From Saccharothrix tamanrassetensis (GTDB lineage Bacteria; Actinomycetota; Actinomycetes; Mycobacteriales; Pseudonocardiaceae): 64,000 nucleotides of DNA. The notes beneath the pieces were generated by a model. It searched no databases. It was not told where the DNA came from and worked only from the letters and a program-made list of their open reading frames with translations. A program made the position numbers and the translations under genes. Location: NCBI RefSeq assembly GCF_014203665.1, contig NZ_JACHJN010000015.1, forward strand, positions 90,416 to 154,415. Direction: 5' to 3'. Positions 35,029-43,747 of the stretch are shown one piece after another (within the stretch, counting starts at the first letter, position 1; every line of letters starts with the position of its first letter).

Positions 35029-35199
35029 GTCCCGGCCGGACGGCGGGCGGCGCGATCTCTGCGTCACTCGCCGCCCGGTATCGGCACGTCTTCGAGGACG
35101 TCGAGCCCGGCGGCAGTGTTCACCGGGCCTCGTGGTGGTGCGGGCTCAACGCAGCGTCAGCCTGGAATACGCAGCTCCCGGCCACGGGTTGCTGTCGAC

Positions 35200-35631
35200 A
35201 TGACTGACACGCCTTTCGACCCGCACGCGCTGATCGAGCAGAGCAAGCTCGGCGTGCTCGCGACGATCAAGTCCGACGGCCGTCCCCAGCTCTCTCCCGT
35301 GCAACCGTCGTACGACCGGGGCAGCGGTGTCATCCGGGTGTCGACCAGGGAGGACACCGCCAAGACCGCGAACCTTCGTCGCGACCCACGAGCCGCGCTG
35401 GAGGTGACCAGTGCGGACGGCTGGGCGTGGGCCACCGCCGAGGGCACGGTCACCCTCGTCGGCCCCGGAACCGATCCGCACGGACCCGAGGTAGAGGCAT
35501 TGGTGGACTACTACCGTGCCGCTGCGGGTGAGCACCCGGACTGGGACGAGTACCGATCGGTCATGGTGTCCGACCGACGGGTGTTGATCACCATGACGGT
35601 CGACAACGTGTACGGCGCCAGCCTCCGCTGA
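35200..35631 (+). CDS. PPOX-class F420-dependent oxidoreductase (pyridoxamine-oxidase fold)
   Basis: 143 residues of the split-barrel flavin/deazaflavin family. Signature elements: LGVLATIKSDGRPQLSPVQP, GVIRVSTREDTAKTANLRRD (phosphate-binding Arg/Lys/Thr), and ALEVTSADGWAWATAEGTVTLVG. Members of this TIGR03618-like group use F420 (or FMN) to reduce small molecules. The substrate is unknown. The ATG at 35200 is the best start. It is followed by a strong bidirectional hairpin and is probably separate from both neighbouring operons. Confidence 0.85.
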   Translation: MTDTPFDPHALIEQSKLGVLATIKSDGRPQLSPVQPSYDRGSGVIRVSTREDTAKTANLRRDPRAALEVTSADGWAWATAEGTVTLVGPGTDPHGPEVEALVDYYRAAAGEHPDWDEYRSVMVSDRRVLITMTVDNVYGASLR

Positions 35632-35751
35632 CAACCCGGTTCCGCAGCACTGGGTTCGGATCGCAGAGGTCCGCAGTACGCCTATATGAGGGCAGCGGCG
35701 CGGGCCGGGCTGCCCTGACAAGGCGTGTGACAAAACCGAGTAGTGGTCGTG

Positions 35752-35790
35752 CGAACGGGGTCCTCGACCACCGGTCGAGGACCCCGTTCG
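35752..35790. terminator. Very strong bidirectional hairpin terminator between convergent genes
   Basis: Perfect 18-bp stem (35752-35769 with 35773-35790; core CGAACGGGGTCCTCGACC) and a 3-nt loop ACC, ten bases beyond the stop of the minus-strand aminotransferase. It can end both converging transcripts. Confidence 0.85.
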
Positions 35791-35800
35791 TCGCGGTCGG

Positions 35801-37162
35801 TCAGGCGTGGTCCGGGCAGGAGGTGGTTACGGCGTCGATGATGATGCTGGCCGCTTGGTCGATGACTTCCTCCGTCACGTTCAGAGGCGGCATCAGGCGG
35901 ACTACCGCGTCGTCTCGGCCGCCCAGTTCGACGATCAGGCCCTGGCGGAGGGCGTGGTACTGGACGGCTGCGGCTTCGGTGACTGCCGGGGACTTGGTGG
36001 TGGGGTCCGCCAGTTCGATGCCCCACATCAGGCCTCGGCCCCGGATCTCGTGGACCCAGGGGTGGGTCTCCAGGGCCGCCAGGCGGGTCTGCAGTTGGAT
36101 GCCCCGCTTCTGCACGTTCTCCAGGATGTTGTCGCGGTGGAAGATCTTGATGGTCTCCACACCCGCGGCGAACGCCGCCTGGTTGCCTCGGAAAGTGCCC
36201 GTGTGGGCTCCGGGGGACCAGGTGTCCAGGCGCTTGTCGTAGAGGATGATCGCCACCGGCAGACCTATGCCGCTGAGCGCCTTCGACGCGACGATGACGT
36301 CCGGCTCGATGTCGTACTGCTCGAAGGCGAACCAGGTGCCGGTGCGGCCTGCGCCTGTCTGGACCTCGTCCACCACCAGGGGGATGTCCAAAGTCCTCGT
36401 CAGGGCTCGGATTCGTTGTACGAAGTCCTTGCGGGCCGGGATCACGCCGCCTTCGCCCTGCACGAGTTCGAGCACTACGGCCGCGGGCTTGGCGATGCCG
36501 CCGTTGGGGTCTTGCAGGGACCGCTCCAGGAGGCTGACGCAGTTCGTCTCGCAGGAGTCGGGCTTCAGGCCCAACGGGCACCTGGCGCAGTACGAGTACG
36601 GGAAGAAGTGCACGCCCGGCATTCCGTCGGTGATCGGCTCCTTCTGCGACACCAGCCCGGACACCGCCATCGCCGCGTGGGTGGCTCCGTGGAAACCTCC
36701 CTGGAACGACACCACGCCGCCCCGGCCGGTGGCCGTCTTGCAGAGCTTCAGGGCGGCGTCCACCGCGTTCGCGCCGGTGGGCCCGCAGAAGTGGACCTTC
36801 ATGCGGTCCCGCAGGGCCGCCGGGAGCATGGACAGCTGGGCGTCCAGGAACTCGCGCTTGGCCGGCGTGGGGAAGTCGAGCGCGTGGGTCAGGACCTGCA
36901 AGCGGCCCGCTGCCGCCTTGGCCACCTCCGGGTGGTTGTGGCCCAGGGACAGGACGCCCGCACCGGACAGGAAGTCTATGAAGACGTTGCCGTCCACGTC
37001 CCGGACGTAGCTGCCGAAACCTTCGGCCAAGGCGATCGGCAGGCGGCGGGGGTAACTTCTCGCGTTGGACTCCCACTCGTCCTGGTGAGCCAGGTACTCG
37101 GACGAGATAGGGCCGGGTAGTGCCGTCGTCACCAGTGGGTAGTTGGTGGTGGTCTGGGTCAT
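35801..37162 (-). CDS. Diaminobutyrate-2-oxoglutarate aminotransferase (Dat/EctB type)
   Basis: 453 residues of class III PLP aminotransferases, closest in pattern to the diaminobutyrate:2-oxoglutarate transaminases. Visible: FIDFLSGAGVLSLGHNHPEV, FCGPTGANAVDAALKLCKTA (PLP phosphate), SFQGGFHGATHAAMAVSG, PLVVDEVQTGAGRTGTWFAF, and the PLP lysine in VIVASKALSGIGLP (Lys294). It converts aspartate semialdehyde plus glutamate to L-2,4-diaminobutyrate. Homologues serve ectoine or siderophore pathways, but no ectA, ectC or siderophore genes are here. The ATG at 37162 overlaps the stop of the Pls-like synthetase (ATGA), so it is tied to that enzyme as the monomer supplier. Confidence 0.88.
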   Translation of the reverse strand: MTQTTTNYPLVTTALPGPISSEYLAHQDEWESNARSYPRRLPIALAEGFGSYVRDVDGNVFIDFLSGAGVLSLGHNHPEVAKAAAGRLQVLTHALDFPTPAKREFLDAQLSMLPAALRDRMKVHFCGPTGANAVDAALKLCKTATGRGGVVSFQGGFHGATHAAMAVSGLVSQKEPITDGMPGVHFFPYSYCARCPLGLKPDSCETNCVSLLERSLQDPNGGIAKPAAVVLELVQGEGGVIPARKDFVQRIRALTRTLDIPLVVDEVQTGAGRTGTWFAFEQYDIEPDVIVASKALSGIGLPVAIILYDKRLDTWSPGAHTGTFRGNQAAFAAGVETIKIFHRDNILENVQKRGIQLQTRLAALETHPWVHEIRGRGLMWGIELADPTTKSPAVTEAAAVQYHALRQGLIVELGGRDDAVVRLMPPLNVTEEVIDQAASIIIDAVTTSCPDHA

Positions 37163-40100
37163 GGCTGCCTCCGCGCGGGGTCTTCCGCGCTGTTCTCGGT
37201 CAGTTCTACGGCCGGGTTGCCGCGCCACCTCGACCTCGTGGGGGCTTCGGTGCCCTTCATGACGAACGAATCCGGTTCCACGACCGCGTGTTCGCCGATG
37301 GTCGATCCGTAGTGGACGAACGCGCCGGTGCCCAGGGTGGTGCCTGCGCCGACGGTGATGTGGTCCGACTTGAACGTCCCGTCCTCCAGCGAGTGGCCCT
37401 GGATCACGGTGCCCGCGTTGAGCGAGCAGTCGTCGCCGAGGGTGACGAGGGACTTCTCCGGGATCGCGCAGCCGTCGTCCAGCACCCGCCTGCCGATGCG
37501 CACGCCGAGCAGGCGCCACAGGACGTTCTTCAGCGGTGTGCCGTCGAACAGCATCAGGTAGCGGCCGGGGCTGAGCTTCCAGAAGCGCTCGTGCCGCCAG
37601 AAGACCGGGTCGTAGATCGAGCAGAACCTCGGCCGCAACCGGCGGAAGCCCTGCGCCGCCCGCTCGGTCAGCACCATGGACAACACCGTGAACACGACGG
37701 TGAGCACGATGTTCGCCGCGGTCGCCAGCCAGTCCAGCCGGGCGTGCAGGCTGCCGGTGGCCACGCCGATCAGCACGATCCCCAGCACCTGGAACCAGTG
37801 CACGAACAGGTAGATCAGCGCGGTGGCGGTGTTGTGGCGGTTCTTGGCCGGCAGGCCCCGTTCCTTGGCCTCGACGATGTCGAGTTCGGTGTCGCGGCGG
37901 ACCGTCCGCGGGATCTCGAACGCGGGCGAGCCGAGCAGCCCGGTGTCGGATCTGACCGGTCCGTCCAGCGGTACCAGCACTTTCGTCGCCAGCAGGCAGT
38001 TCTCCCCGACGTGCGCGCCCGGTGGGTAGGCGATGCTGTTGCCCAGGAACGTCCGTGGCGCGACGGCGACCTCGCGCACGCGGAACGACGTGCCGGAGAA
38101 GTCGGCGTTGAGGATCGACAGCCCGTCGGACACCATGGTGCCCACGCCGACGGTGCTCAGCGTCGGCGACTCGTGCTTGACCTCGACGCCGAAGTTCGAG
38201 CCGGTCTGCTCGAACGCGCCCAGGCGGTAGCCCAACGCACGCAGGTAGTACACGATGGCCGAGCTGTCGCCGAACAGGTAGTTGAACGCCCGCACGTTGG
38301 TCAGCCGGAACAACGTCTGGTGCACCGCGAAGCGCAAGCCGTACAACGGATAGGTCCGGCCCGGCCGCAGCAACGGCGTGAGCAGGCGCGGCACGGTGAG
38401 CACGATGAGCAGTCCGACCACCAGTCCGCCGAAGTACAACAACGCGGAGTCCAGGAGCTGCCCCCGGTAGAACGCCCAGCTGGTGAAGTCGGGCGGACCG
38501 GTGTAGACCATGCCGATCACCAGGTCGGTGGCCAGCAGCACGAGGGGCATGGACACGACCAGGAGGGTGAACAGTTGGGCCAGCCCGAAGAGCGCCCGTC
38601 GACCGCGCGGCAGCGGTGACGTCCCGATCGCACGGTAGTCCACTGTGGACTTCTGCGCGGGCGAGCCGTGCCAGGACTCGCCGTCCGGAACGGTTTGCCC
38701 GCTGTGCAGAGAAGACGCGTGGCCGAGCTGGGCGTTGTCGCCGATCGCCACGTCGATGTCCAACACCGACATCTCGCCCACGAACGACTGCCGGCCCAGC
38801 GTCACGCGTCCGGTCTGCACCACGCCTGCCCGCACGCGGTAGCCGTTGAGGTACGAGTCCTTCCGGATCACGGCCCCGTCGCCGACGGTCAGCAGGTCGG
38901 TGCACACCGGCGGGGTGCGCGTCATGAACAGCACGCCCTTGCCGATCCGGGCGCCCAACGCCCGCAGGTACAGCACGTACAGCGGAGATCCGACGAACAG
39001 CGACAGCGGGCTGAACCGGATGAGCGCCTTCACCGTCCAGAAACGCAGGTAGGTCAACCCCCACAGCGGTATCTCGCGCGGTCTCCAGCGGCCGATCAGG
39101 ACCCACTTGGCCACGATCGGCAGCCCGGAGACGAACGCGAAGGCGGCCACCGCCATCTCCACCGAGCGCAGGTACAAGTCCACGATGCCCTGCGCCTCGG
39201 CGATCCACTCGAACCCGGTCTCCAGCAGGAGGGCGAAACCGCAGGCGTACCCCAGGAAGATCAACAGCTGTGCGAGCCCGCAGAGGAGGTATCGCGCGGT
39301 GCCGGCCCTGCGGGTGGGTTCGACCCGCGTGGTGCCGACCGGCGCTCCGGACAGCGACGCCGCCAACGAACGCACGGTGGTGTGCCGGTACACGTCCCGC
39401 ATCGGGATCGGCGGCAGGTCGGTGCGTTGCCGCACCTTGGCGCAGAACCTGGCCAGCAGCAACGAGTCCGCGCCGAGTTCGGCGAAGAAGTCGCTGTCCA
39501 CCGAGACCCGCTCCACGCGCACCGCCTCCGCCAGCGCTTCGGCCAGCACGCGCTCGGTCTCGTTCGTGGGCTCCACGTGCGCCCGCCCGGACGCCAGGCT
39601 CCGCGTCGTCGTCGGCGCGGGCAGGTTGCGCCGGTCGGCCTTGCCCGCCGGTGTCATCGGGACCAGGTCGAGCCGTTCGAGGTACGCGGGAACCATGTAC
39701 GCGGGCAGCCGTTCCCGCAGCTGCCGGTAGATCTCCTCGGCGCCCGGGTCCGCCGCGTCCTGGCGCAGGCTGTAGTACGCGACGAGCTCGACCGTGCCGG
39801 AGTCCGGCCGGTACGGCTCGACCACGGCCTGGGCCACGTCGGGTACCCGCAGCAGCACCGACTCGATCTCGGTGACCTCGACCCGGTACCCCCGGATCTT
39901 CACCTGGGTGTCGATCCGGCCGAGGTACTCGATCTCGCCGGCCTCGTCGATCCGGGCGAGGTCACCGGTGCGGTAGATGCGGCCCGACGGGTTGTGCTCG
40001 ATGCCGAGGAAGTCCGGCACGAACGCCCGGGTGGTCAGCTCCGGCCGGTTGAGGTACCCCGTCGCCAGGCCGATCCCGGCGATGCCGAGCTCGCCCGTCT

Positions 40101-41184
40101 CGCCCCGGTCCAGCGCACGCGGCTCGTCCGGGTCGAGCACCACCACCGAGTACGTCGGCAGCGGCACGCCGATGGTCACCGGGCGGTCCGGCCGCACCAC
40201 CGCCCAGGTCGCCGTGACGGTCGCCTCGGTCGGGCCGTACACGTTGAGGAACCGGCGGTCCGGCCGGTACCAGCGGTTGACCAGGTCCTCCGGGCAGGCC
40301 TCGCCGGACACCAGCAGGAAGCGCAGGTCCGGCACGTCGTCGTCGATGGTGGCGAGCAGCGTGGGCACGCAGCACAGCGCGGTGATCCCCTTGTCCACCA
40401 GGAAGTCCCGCAGTTCGTGACCGAGCAGCGACGCCCCGGCGGGCCGCGGCACGAGGGTCGCGCCGGACAGCAGCGGCACCCAGATCTCCTCCACCGAGAA
40501 GTCGAAGGCGATCGTCATGCCCTGGTACATCCGGTCGCCGGGCTCGATCCCGTAGACCTCCACGGCCACCCGGACGAAGTTGCAGATCGCGGAGTGCTCG
40601 ACGGTGACGCCCTTCGGCCGTCCGGTGGAGCCGGACGTGTAGACGACGTAGCACAGCCCGTCCGCCGGCTCGCCCTTCTCCTGCGGTGTCAACCGGTGCG
40701 CGGGCTGCCGGGCGATCACCGGCTCGTCCTCGTCCAGGCACACCACGTCGACCGGCAGGCGGGCGCGCAACGACGACACCGACAGCACGCGGCGCACGTC
40801 GGCGTCCTGCACGATGTAGGCCAGCCGGTCGTCCGGGAACGCGGTGTCCAGCGGCACGTAGGCCGCGCCGGCCTTGAGCACCGCGAGCATCCCGGCGTAC
40901 GCGTCTGCCGGCCGGTCGAACAGCAGCCCGACCCGGTCGCCCGGCCGGACGCCCAGCGCCCGCAGGTGCCGGGCCAGCCGGTTGGCCCACGCGTCCAGCT
41001 CCGCGAACGTCAGCCGCAGGTCATCGGCTTCCACGGCGAGCCGATCACCTACCGAGTCGCAGTGCTGCTCGAACACCGTCTCCAGCCGTTCGCCCTCCTG
41101 CCACCGGGCGTCCTGGCCGAACCCGCCGCAGGTCAGCACGCGGCCGTCGGCCACCACACCGACCGGCGCGTCCCGCGGGCTCAC
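37159..41184 (-). CDS. Pls/PosA-type membrane NRPS: cationic homopoly(amino acid) synthetase, probably poly-diaminobutyrate
   Basis: About 1341 residues with the whole epsilon-poly-lysine synthetase (Pls) plan. Adenylation domain ~30-530 (YTSGSTGRPKG; FDFSVEEIWVPLLSG; NVYGPTEATVTATW; YRTGDLARI; GKADRR). Thiolation domain ~540-610 with LGADSLLL (pantetheine Ser574). Then six membrane segments (~631-655, 671-695, 861-890, 908-935, 1121-1145, 1150-1175) separating three soluble C-domains with hexapeptide-like repeats. There is no condensation or thioesterase domain; in Pls the C-domains join monomers outside the canonical NRPS logic. Hand-read specificity residues are DFECLSVVT(K). The start is GTG 41184, overlapping the kinase stop (GTGA). 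Kinase and aminotransferase partners point to diaminobutyrate as monomer. Confidence 0.88.
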   Translation of the reverse strand: MSPRDAPVGVVADGRVLTCGGFGQDARWQEGERLETVFEQHCDSVGDRLAVEADDLRLTFAELDAWANRLARHLRALGVRPGDRVGLLFDRPADAYAGMLAVLKAGAAYVPLDTAFPDDRLAYIVQDADVRRVLSVSSLRARLPVDVVCLDEDEPVIARQPAHRLTPQEKGEPADGLCYVVYTSGSTGRPKGVTVEHSAICNFVRVAVEVYGIEPGDRMYQGMTIAFDFSVEEIWVPLLSGATLVPRPAGASLLGHELRDFLVDKGITALCCVPTLLATIDDDVPDLRFLLVSGEACPEDLVNRWYRPDRRFLNVYGPTEATVTATWAVVRPDRPVTIGVPLPTYSVVVLDPDEPRALDRGETGELGIAGIGLATGYLNRPELTTRAFVPDFLGIEHNPSGRIYRTGDLARIDEAGEIEYLGRIDTQVKIRGYRVEVTEIESVLLRVPDVAQAVVEPYRPDSGTVELVAYYSLRQDAADPGAEEIYRQLRERLPAYMVPAYLERLDLVPMTPAGKADRRNLPAPTTTRSLASGRAHVEPTNETERVLAEALAEAVRVERVSVDSDFFAELGADSLLLARFCAKVRQRTDLPPIPMRDVYRHTTVRSLAASLSGAPVGTTRVEPTRRAGTARYLLCGLAQLLIFLGYACGFALLLETGFEWIAEAQGIVDLYLRSVEMAVAAFAFVSGLPIVAKWVLIGRWRPREIPLWGLTYLRFWTVKALIRFSPLSLFVGSPLYVLYLRALGARIGKGVLFMTRTPPVCTDLLTVGDGAVIRKDSYLNGYRVRAGVVQTGRVTLGRQSFVGEMSVLDIDVAIGDNAQLGHASSLHSGQTVPDGESWHGSPAQKSTVDYRAIGTSPLPRGRRALFGLAQLFTLLVVSMPLVLLATDLVIGMVYTGPPDFTSWAFYRGQLLDSALLYFGGLVVGLLIVLTVPRLLTPLLRPGRTYPLYGLRFAVHQTLFRLTNVRAFNYLFGDSSAIVYYLRALGYRLGAFEQTGSNFGVEVKHESPTLSTVGVGTMVSDGLSILNADFSGTSFRVREVAVAPRTFLGNSIAYPPGAHVGENCLLATKVLVPLDGPVRSDTGLLGSPAFEIPRTVRRDTELDIVEAKERGLPAKNRHNTATALIYLFVHWFQVLGIVLIGVATGSLHARLDWLATAANIVLTVVFTVLSMVLTERAAQGFRRLRPRFCSIYDPVFWRHERFWKLSPGRYLMLFDGTPLKNVLWRLLGVRIGRRVLDDGCAIPEKSLVTLGDDCSLNAGTVIQGHSLEDGTFKSDHITVGAGTTLGTGAFVHYGSTIGEHAVVEPDSFVMKGTEAPTRSRWRGNPAVELTENSAEDPARRQP

Positions 41185-42452
41185 CGGCCTGCCCCGAGGC
41201 CGAAGGTCTCGTGCAGCGCGCACACGGCGGCGTCCAGCAGGTCGACCGGCAGCACGGCGGTGAACCGGGACGGCGAGGTGGCCAGCGCCGCCACGGCCAC
41301 GCCGAGCGCACCGACCGCGCGCAGCATCCCCGCGAGGTAGCCGGGGTGGTCGAACAGGCCGACGCCCACCACGGACACCGCGCCGAGGTCGTCCTCCACG
41401 ACCCACTTGGCGTCCAGTTCGCGCGCGACCTCGTCCAGCACGTCCAGCGGGGCCTGCCCGCGCACGGTGAACCGCACCTCGTGCCGGTCCCGCCAGGTCA
41501 GCACGTCCGGGTTCAGCCCGTGCTCGACGAGTTTCGCCAGTGCGGGCGCGCAGCGGGCGGCCCGCGCCCCGGTGAGGGTGAGCGACACCAGCCGCACGTC
41601 GCGCTCGTGCGCGATGCCGACCACCCGGTGGCCGGCTTCCAGCGGCTCCTCGGCCACGGTCGTGCCGTCCACCGGCCACATCGAGTGCAGCACCCGCACC
41701 CGGACCTCGTGCCGGGCGGCCAGCGCGACCGACCTCGGGTGCAGCACCTTCGCGCCGCGCCCGGCCAGTTCGGTCATCACGTCGTAGGGCACGGTGTCGA
41801 GCCGCCGGCTGCCGGGCACCACCCGCGGGTCGGCGGTGTGCACGCCGGCCACGTCCGTGCAGATCTCGCAGTCCGTGCTGCCGAGCGCGGCGGCCAGGGC
41901 GACGGCGGTGGTGTCCGAGCCGCCGCGGCCCAACGTGAGCAGCTCGCCGTCCCGGTTGCGGCCCTGGAAGCCGGCGACCACGACCACCCGCCAGTGGCGC
42001 AGCCGCTCGAAGATCCGGTGGGCGTCGATCCGCTCGATCACCCCCGCGCCCGGTCGTCCGCCGACGACGATGCCCGCCTGGTCGCCCGACAGCGACCCGG
42101 CGCGCACGCCGAGCTGGTTGACGGCCAGCGCCAGCAGTGCGGCCGACGCCTGTTCGCCGGTCGCCATCAGTTGGTCCAGTTCCCTCGCTTCCGGCCGGTC
42201 GGCGAACTCGCCCGCCAGCGCGACCAGCTCGTCGGTGGTGTCGCCCATGGCGGAGACCACCACGACGACCCGCCTGCCCTCGGCGGCCAGCGCCGCCAGC
42301 GCGCCGGCCACGTTGCGCACCCGGTCCGGGGTGGCCAGCGACGAGCCGCCGTACTTGCGGACCACGAGTCCGCCGGGTAATTCACCGGCGCGGTCACGCC
42401 CCGGCCGGGACTCGGCCGTTGTGGCGGCCGGCTCCGAACATTTCTCCATCAC
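41181..42452 (-). CDS. ask: Aspartate kinase, cluster-dedicated, with altered ACT domains
   Basis: 423 residues (GTG ATG start; ATG at 42449 equally possible; AGGGGA upstream). The kinase domain is normal: VVRKYGGSSLATPDRVRNVA, VVSAMGDTTDEL, and TLGRGGSDTTAVALAAALGS. The C-terminal regulatory part (~270-423) is diverged. Where most kinases have VQNxS in ACT1 this has VLTWRDRHEV, and where they have STSEIxIS in ACT2 this has LATSPSRFTA. Those loops bind lysine/threonine, so feedback may be relaxed. It is the first gene of the three-gene operon and makes aspartyl phosphate; aspartate semialdehyde dehydrogenase is not in the window. Confidence 0.9.
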   Translation of the reverse strand: MMEKCSEPAATTAESRPGRDRAGELPGGLVVRKYGGSSLATPDRVRNVAGALAALAAEGRRVVVVVSAMGDTTDELVALAGEFADRPEARELDQLMATGEQASAALLALAVNQLGVRAGSLSGDQAGIVVGGRPGAGVIERIDAHRIFERLRHWRVVVVAGFQGRNRDGELLTLGRGGSDTTAVALAAALGSTDCEICTDVAGVHTADPRVVPGSRRLDTVPYDVMTELAGRGAKVLHPRSVALAARHEVRVRVLHSMWPVDGTTVAEEPLEAGHRVVGIAHERDVRLVSLTLTGARAARCAPALAKLVEHGLNPDVLTWRDRHEVRFTVRGQAPLDVLDEVARELDAKWVVEDDLGAVSVVGVGLFDHPGYLAGMLRAVGALGVAVAALATSPSRFTAVLPVDLLDAAVCALHETFGLGAGR

Positions 42453-42765
42453 GATGTCCCCTGATCCTTCAGCACGGAGAGTTCAACTGCCGAAGCGCGG
42501 GCACAGGTCATCGGACCGGCGGCAGGGCGAATTGATTCGCCGGCTGACCGGATGCCCCTGGGATTTATTACGCCTCGGGTGAAACCGGTGCGGCAAATCC
42601 GAACGTAGCGCACTTTCCCGGCGCTCGGGCACCTCCAGAAGGCTTACGGAAAGTTCGCCCCAGGTAGTCGAGGAAGCCGCACTACTCGGGTGTTCCACCG
42701 GTTTGACCTGAACCGAACGGCCGAATCAGTCTCCGGGGAGTGGGTGCCGAATTCCACCCGACCGG

Positions 42766-42779
42766 CCGGTACGTACCGG
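42766..42779. promoter_or_regulatory. Palindrome resembling a gamma-butyrolactone receptor half-site, upstream of the poly-DAB operon
   Basis: CCGGTACGTACCGG, a perfect 14-bp palindrome about 315 bases upstream of the kinase start. The left half read with its flank is GGCCGGTACGT, which fits the ArpA-type half-site consensus as I recall it (GG-Y-CGGT-W-Y-G-K). The second half-site overlaps it instead of abutting it, so the match is partial. No receptor gene is visible in the window. Confidence 0.35.
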
Positions 42780-42854
42780 TCTGGGTGAGTTGGAATCGAC
42801 CTCGTCACGGTGGGTGTACGACCCTTTCCGGTAATTGTGAAGGTCCTGGTCAGT

Positions 42855-42883
42855 GGACCCTTAGAAGGGTCCGGAGGGTTTTT
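42855..42883 (+). terminator. Rho-independent terminator-like hairpin
   Basis: Perfect 8-bp stem GGACCCTT-AG-AAGGGTCC (42855-42872), then GGAGGG and five T (42879-42883). Oriented for plus-strand transcripts, although no convincing plus-strand gene precedes it. It could end a short leader or small RNA. Confidence 0.6.
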
Positions 42884-43747
42884 CGATCCATGTCTTCCGG
42901 GGTGATCGGTATTCCGTCGGGCTAATCTCCGGCTCGACGCGAAAATGCGCACACGGAGCTGTGCACGGACGGTCACATGTGAGGAAGGCTCATGATCTCT
43001 CGGAGGGCGGTTGCGGCAGGCTGCGCGGTGTGCGCGGGCTGTCGCCCAGGTCATCCGAGTGCTGGGGCGACGGCGGCCCGCGAGCCGGTGTGGCGGGTGC
43101 GCGGGGGCGTGCGCGGCTCGCCCTGGAGTCGAGCCGGCCGGTGTGCGCCGACGCGCTGACCACTGCCGATCGCGGGGAACGGCCGCCGGCGGGCGTCCGC
43201 GCGGCGGTCACCGACGTCCCACGGATGCACCGGCCGTCGGCCGTACCGGATTTGTCGGAGACGTCCGTTCGGTTACCGGCATGTGTCGAACGGGGTCCTT
43301 GTGGCCGCCGCAGGGTCGGAAAGATTGGTGGCCGGTGAAAGGGCGACCGGTGATCTCACAACGCTGCGGGAAACCGAAGCGCGGCGGTGCGGATCCGCGT
43401 CGTCGGTCCACCCGGGTCTCGATTCGTGGCGGATGTCGCCGCGCGACTGGAGAAGCGGCCGGTCGGCGAGCGGACTCGTTCGACACGTTCAAAAGGACAC
43501 GAGAACGGCTGGCCGAACCCGGCACCGACCCGTCCGATGAGGTGACCGCCCGGTGTACGGGCATCCTGTCGCAGGACGTGCGCCCGGGCCGCGGTGGACG
43601 CGTCCTGATTGGTCACGGGCCGTCGATCGTCGCGGGACGAACAGGATCCGCCTCGTCGCAGCGGTAGTGGCGTCGCCGGAGAAGGCGCGGCTCACCAGGC
43701 GTCCTATGTGGACGACTCCGTTCCGAACGCACCTCGCCGACGCGGTG
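42884..43747. other. ~860 bp with no supportable gene between the poly-DAB operon and the YbaB/WXG operon
   Basis: A GAGGAAGG-CTC-ATG start at 42991 opens a 55-codon frame (MISRRAVAAGCAVCAGC) that looks like the beginning of an exported protein, but it ends at an early stop. Other open frames up to 43667 are Arg/Gly-rich without coding bias. Best read as a decayed gene or untranslated DNA. Confidence 0.4.

Noticed and set aside
35801..37162. Ectoine biosynthesis (EctB) as the explanation for the aminotransferase
   Set aside because: No ectA, ectC or ectD nearby; the gene is translationally fused to the Pls-like synthetase instead.
43011..43667. 218-codon plus-strand frame
   Set aside because: Arg/Gly-rich, no coding bias, no motif and no ribosome site.
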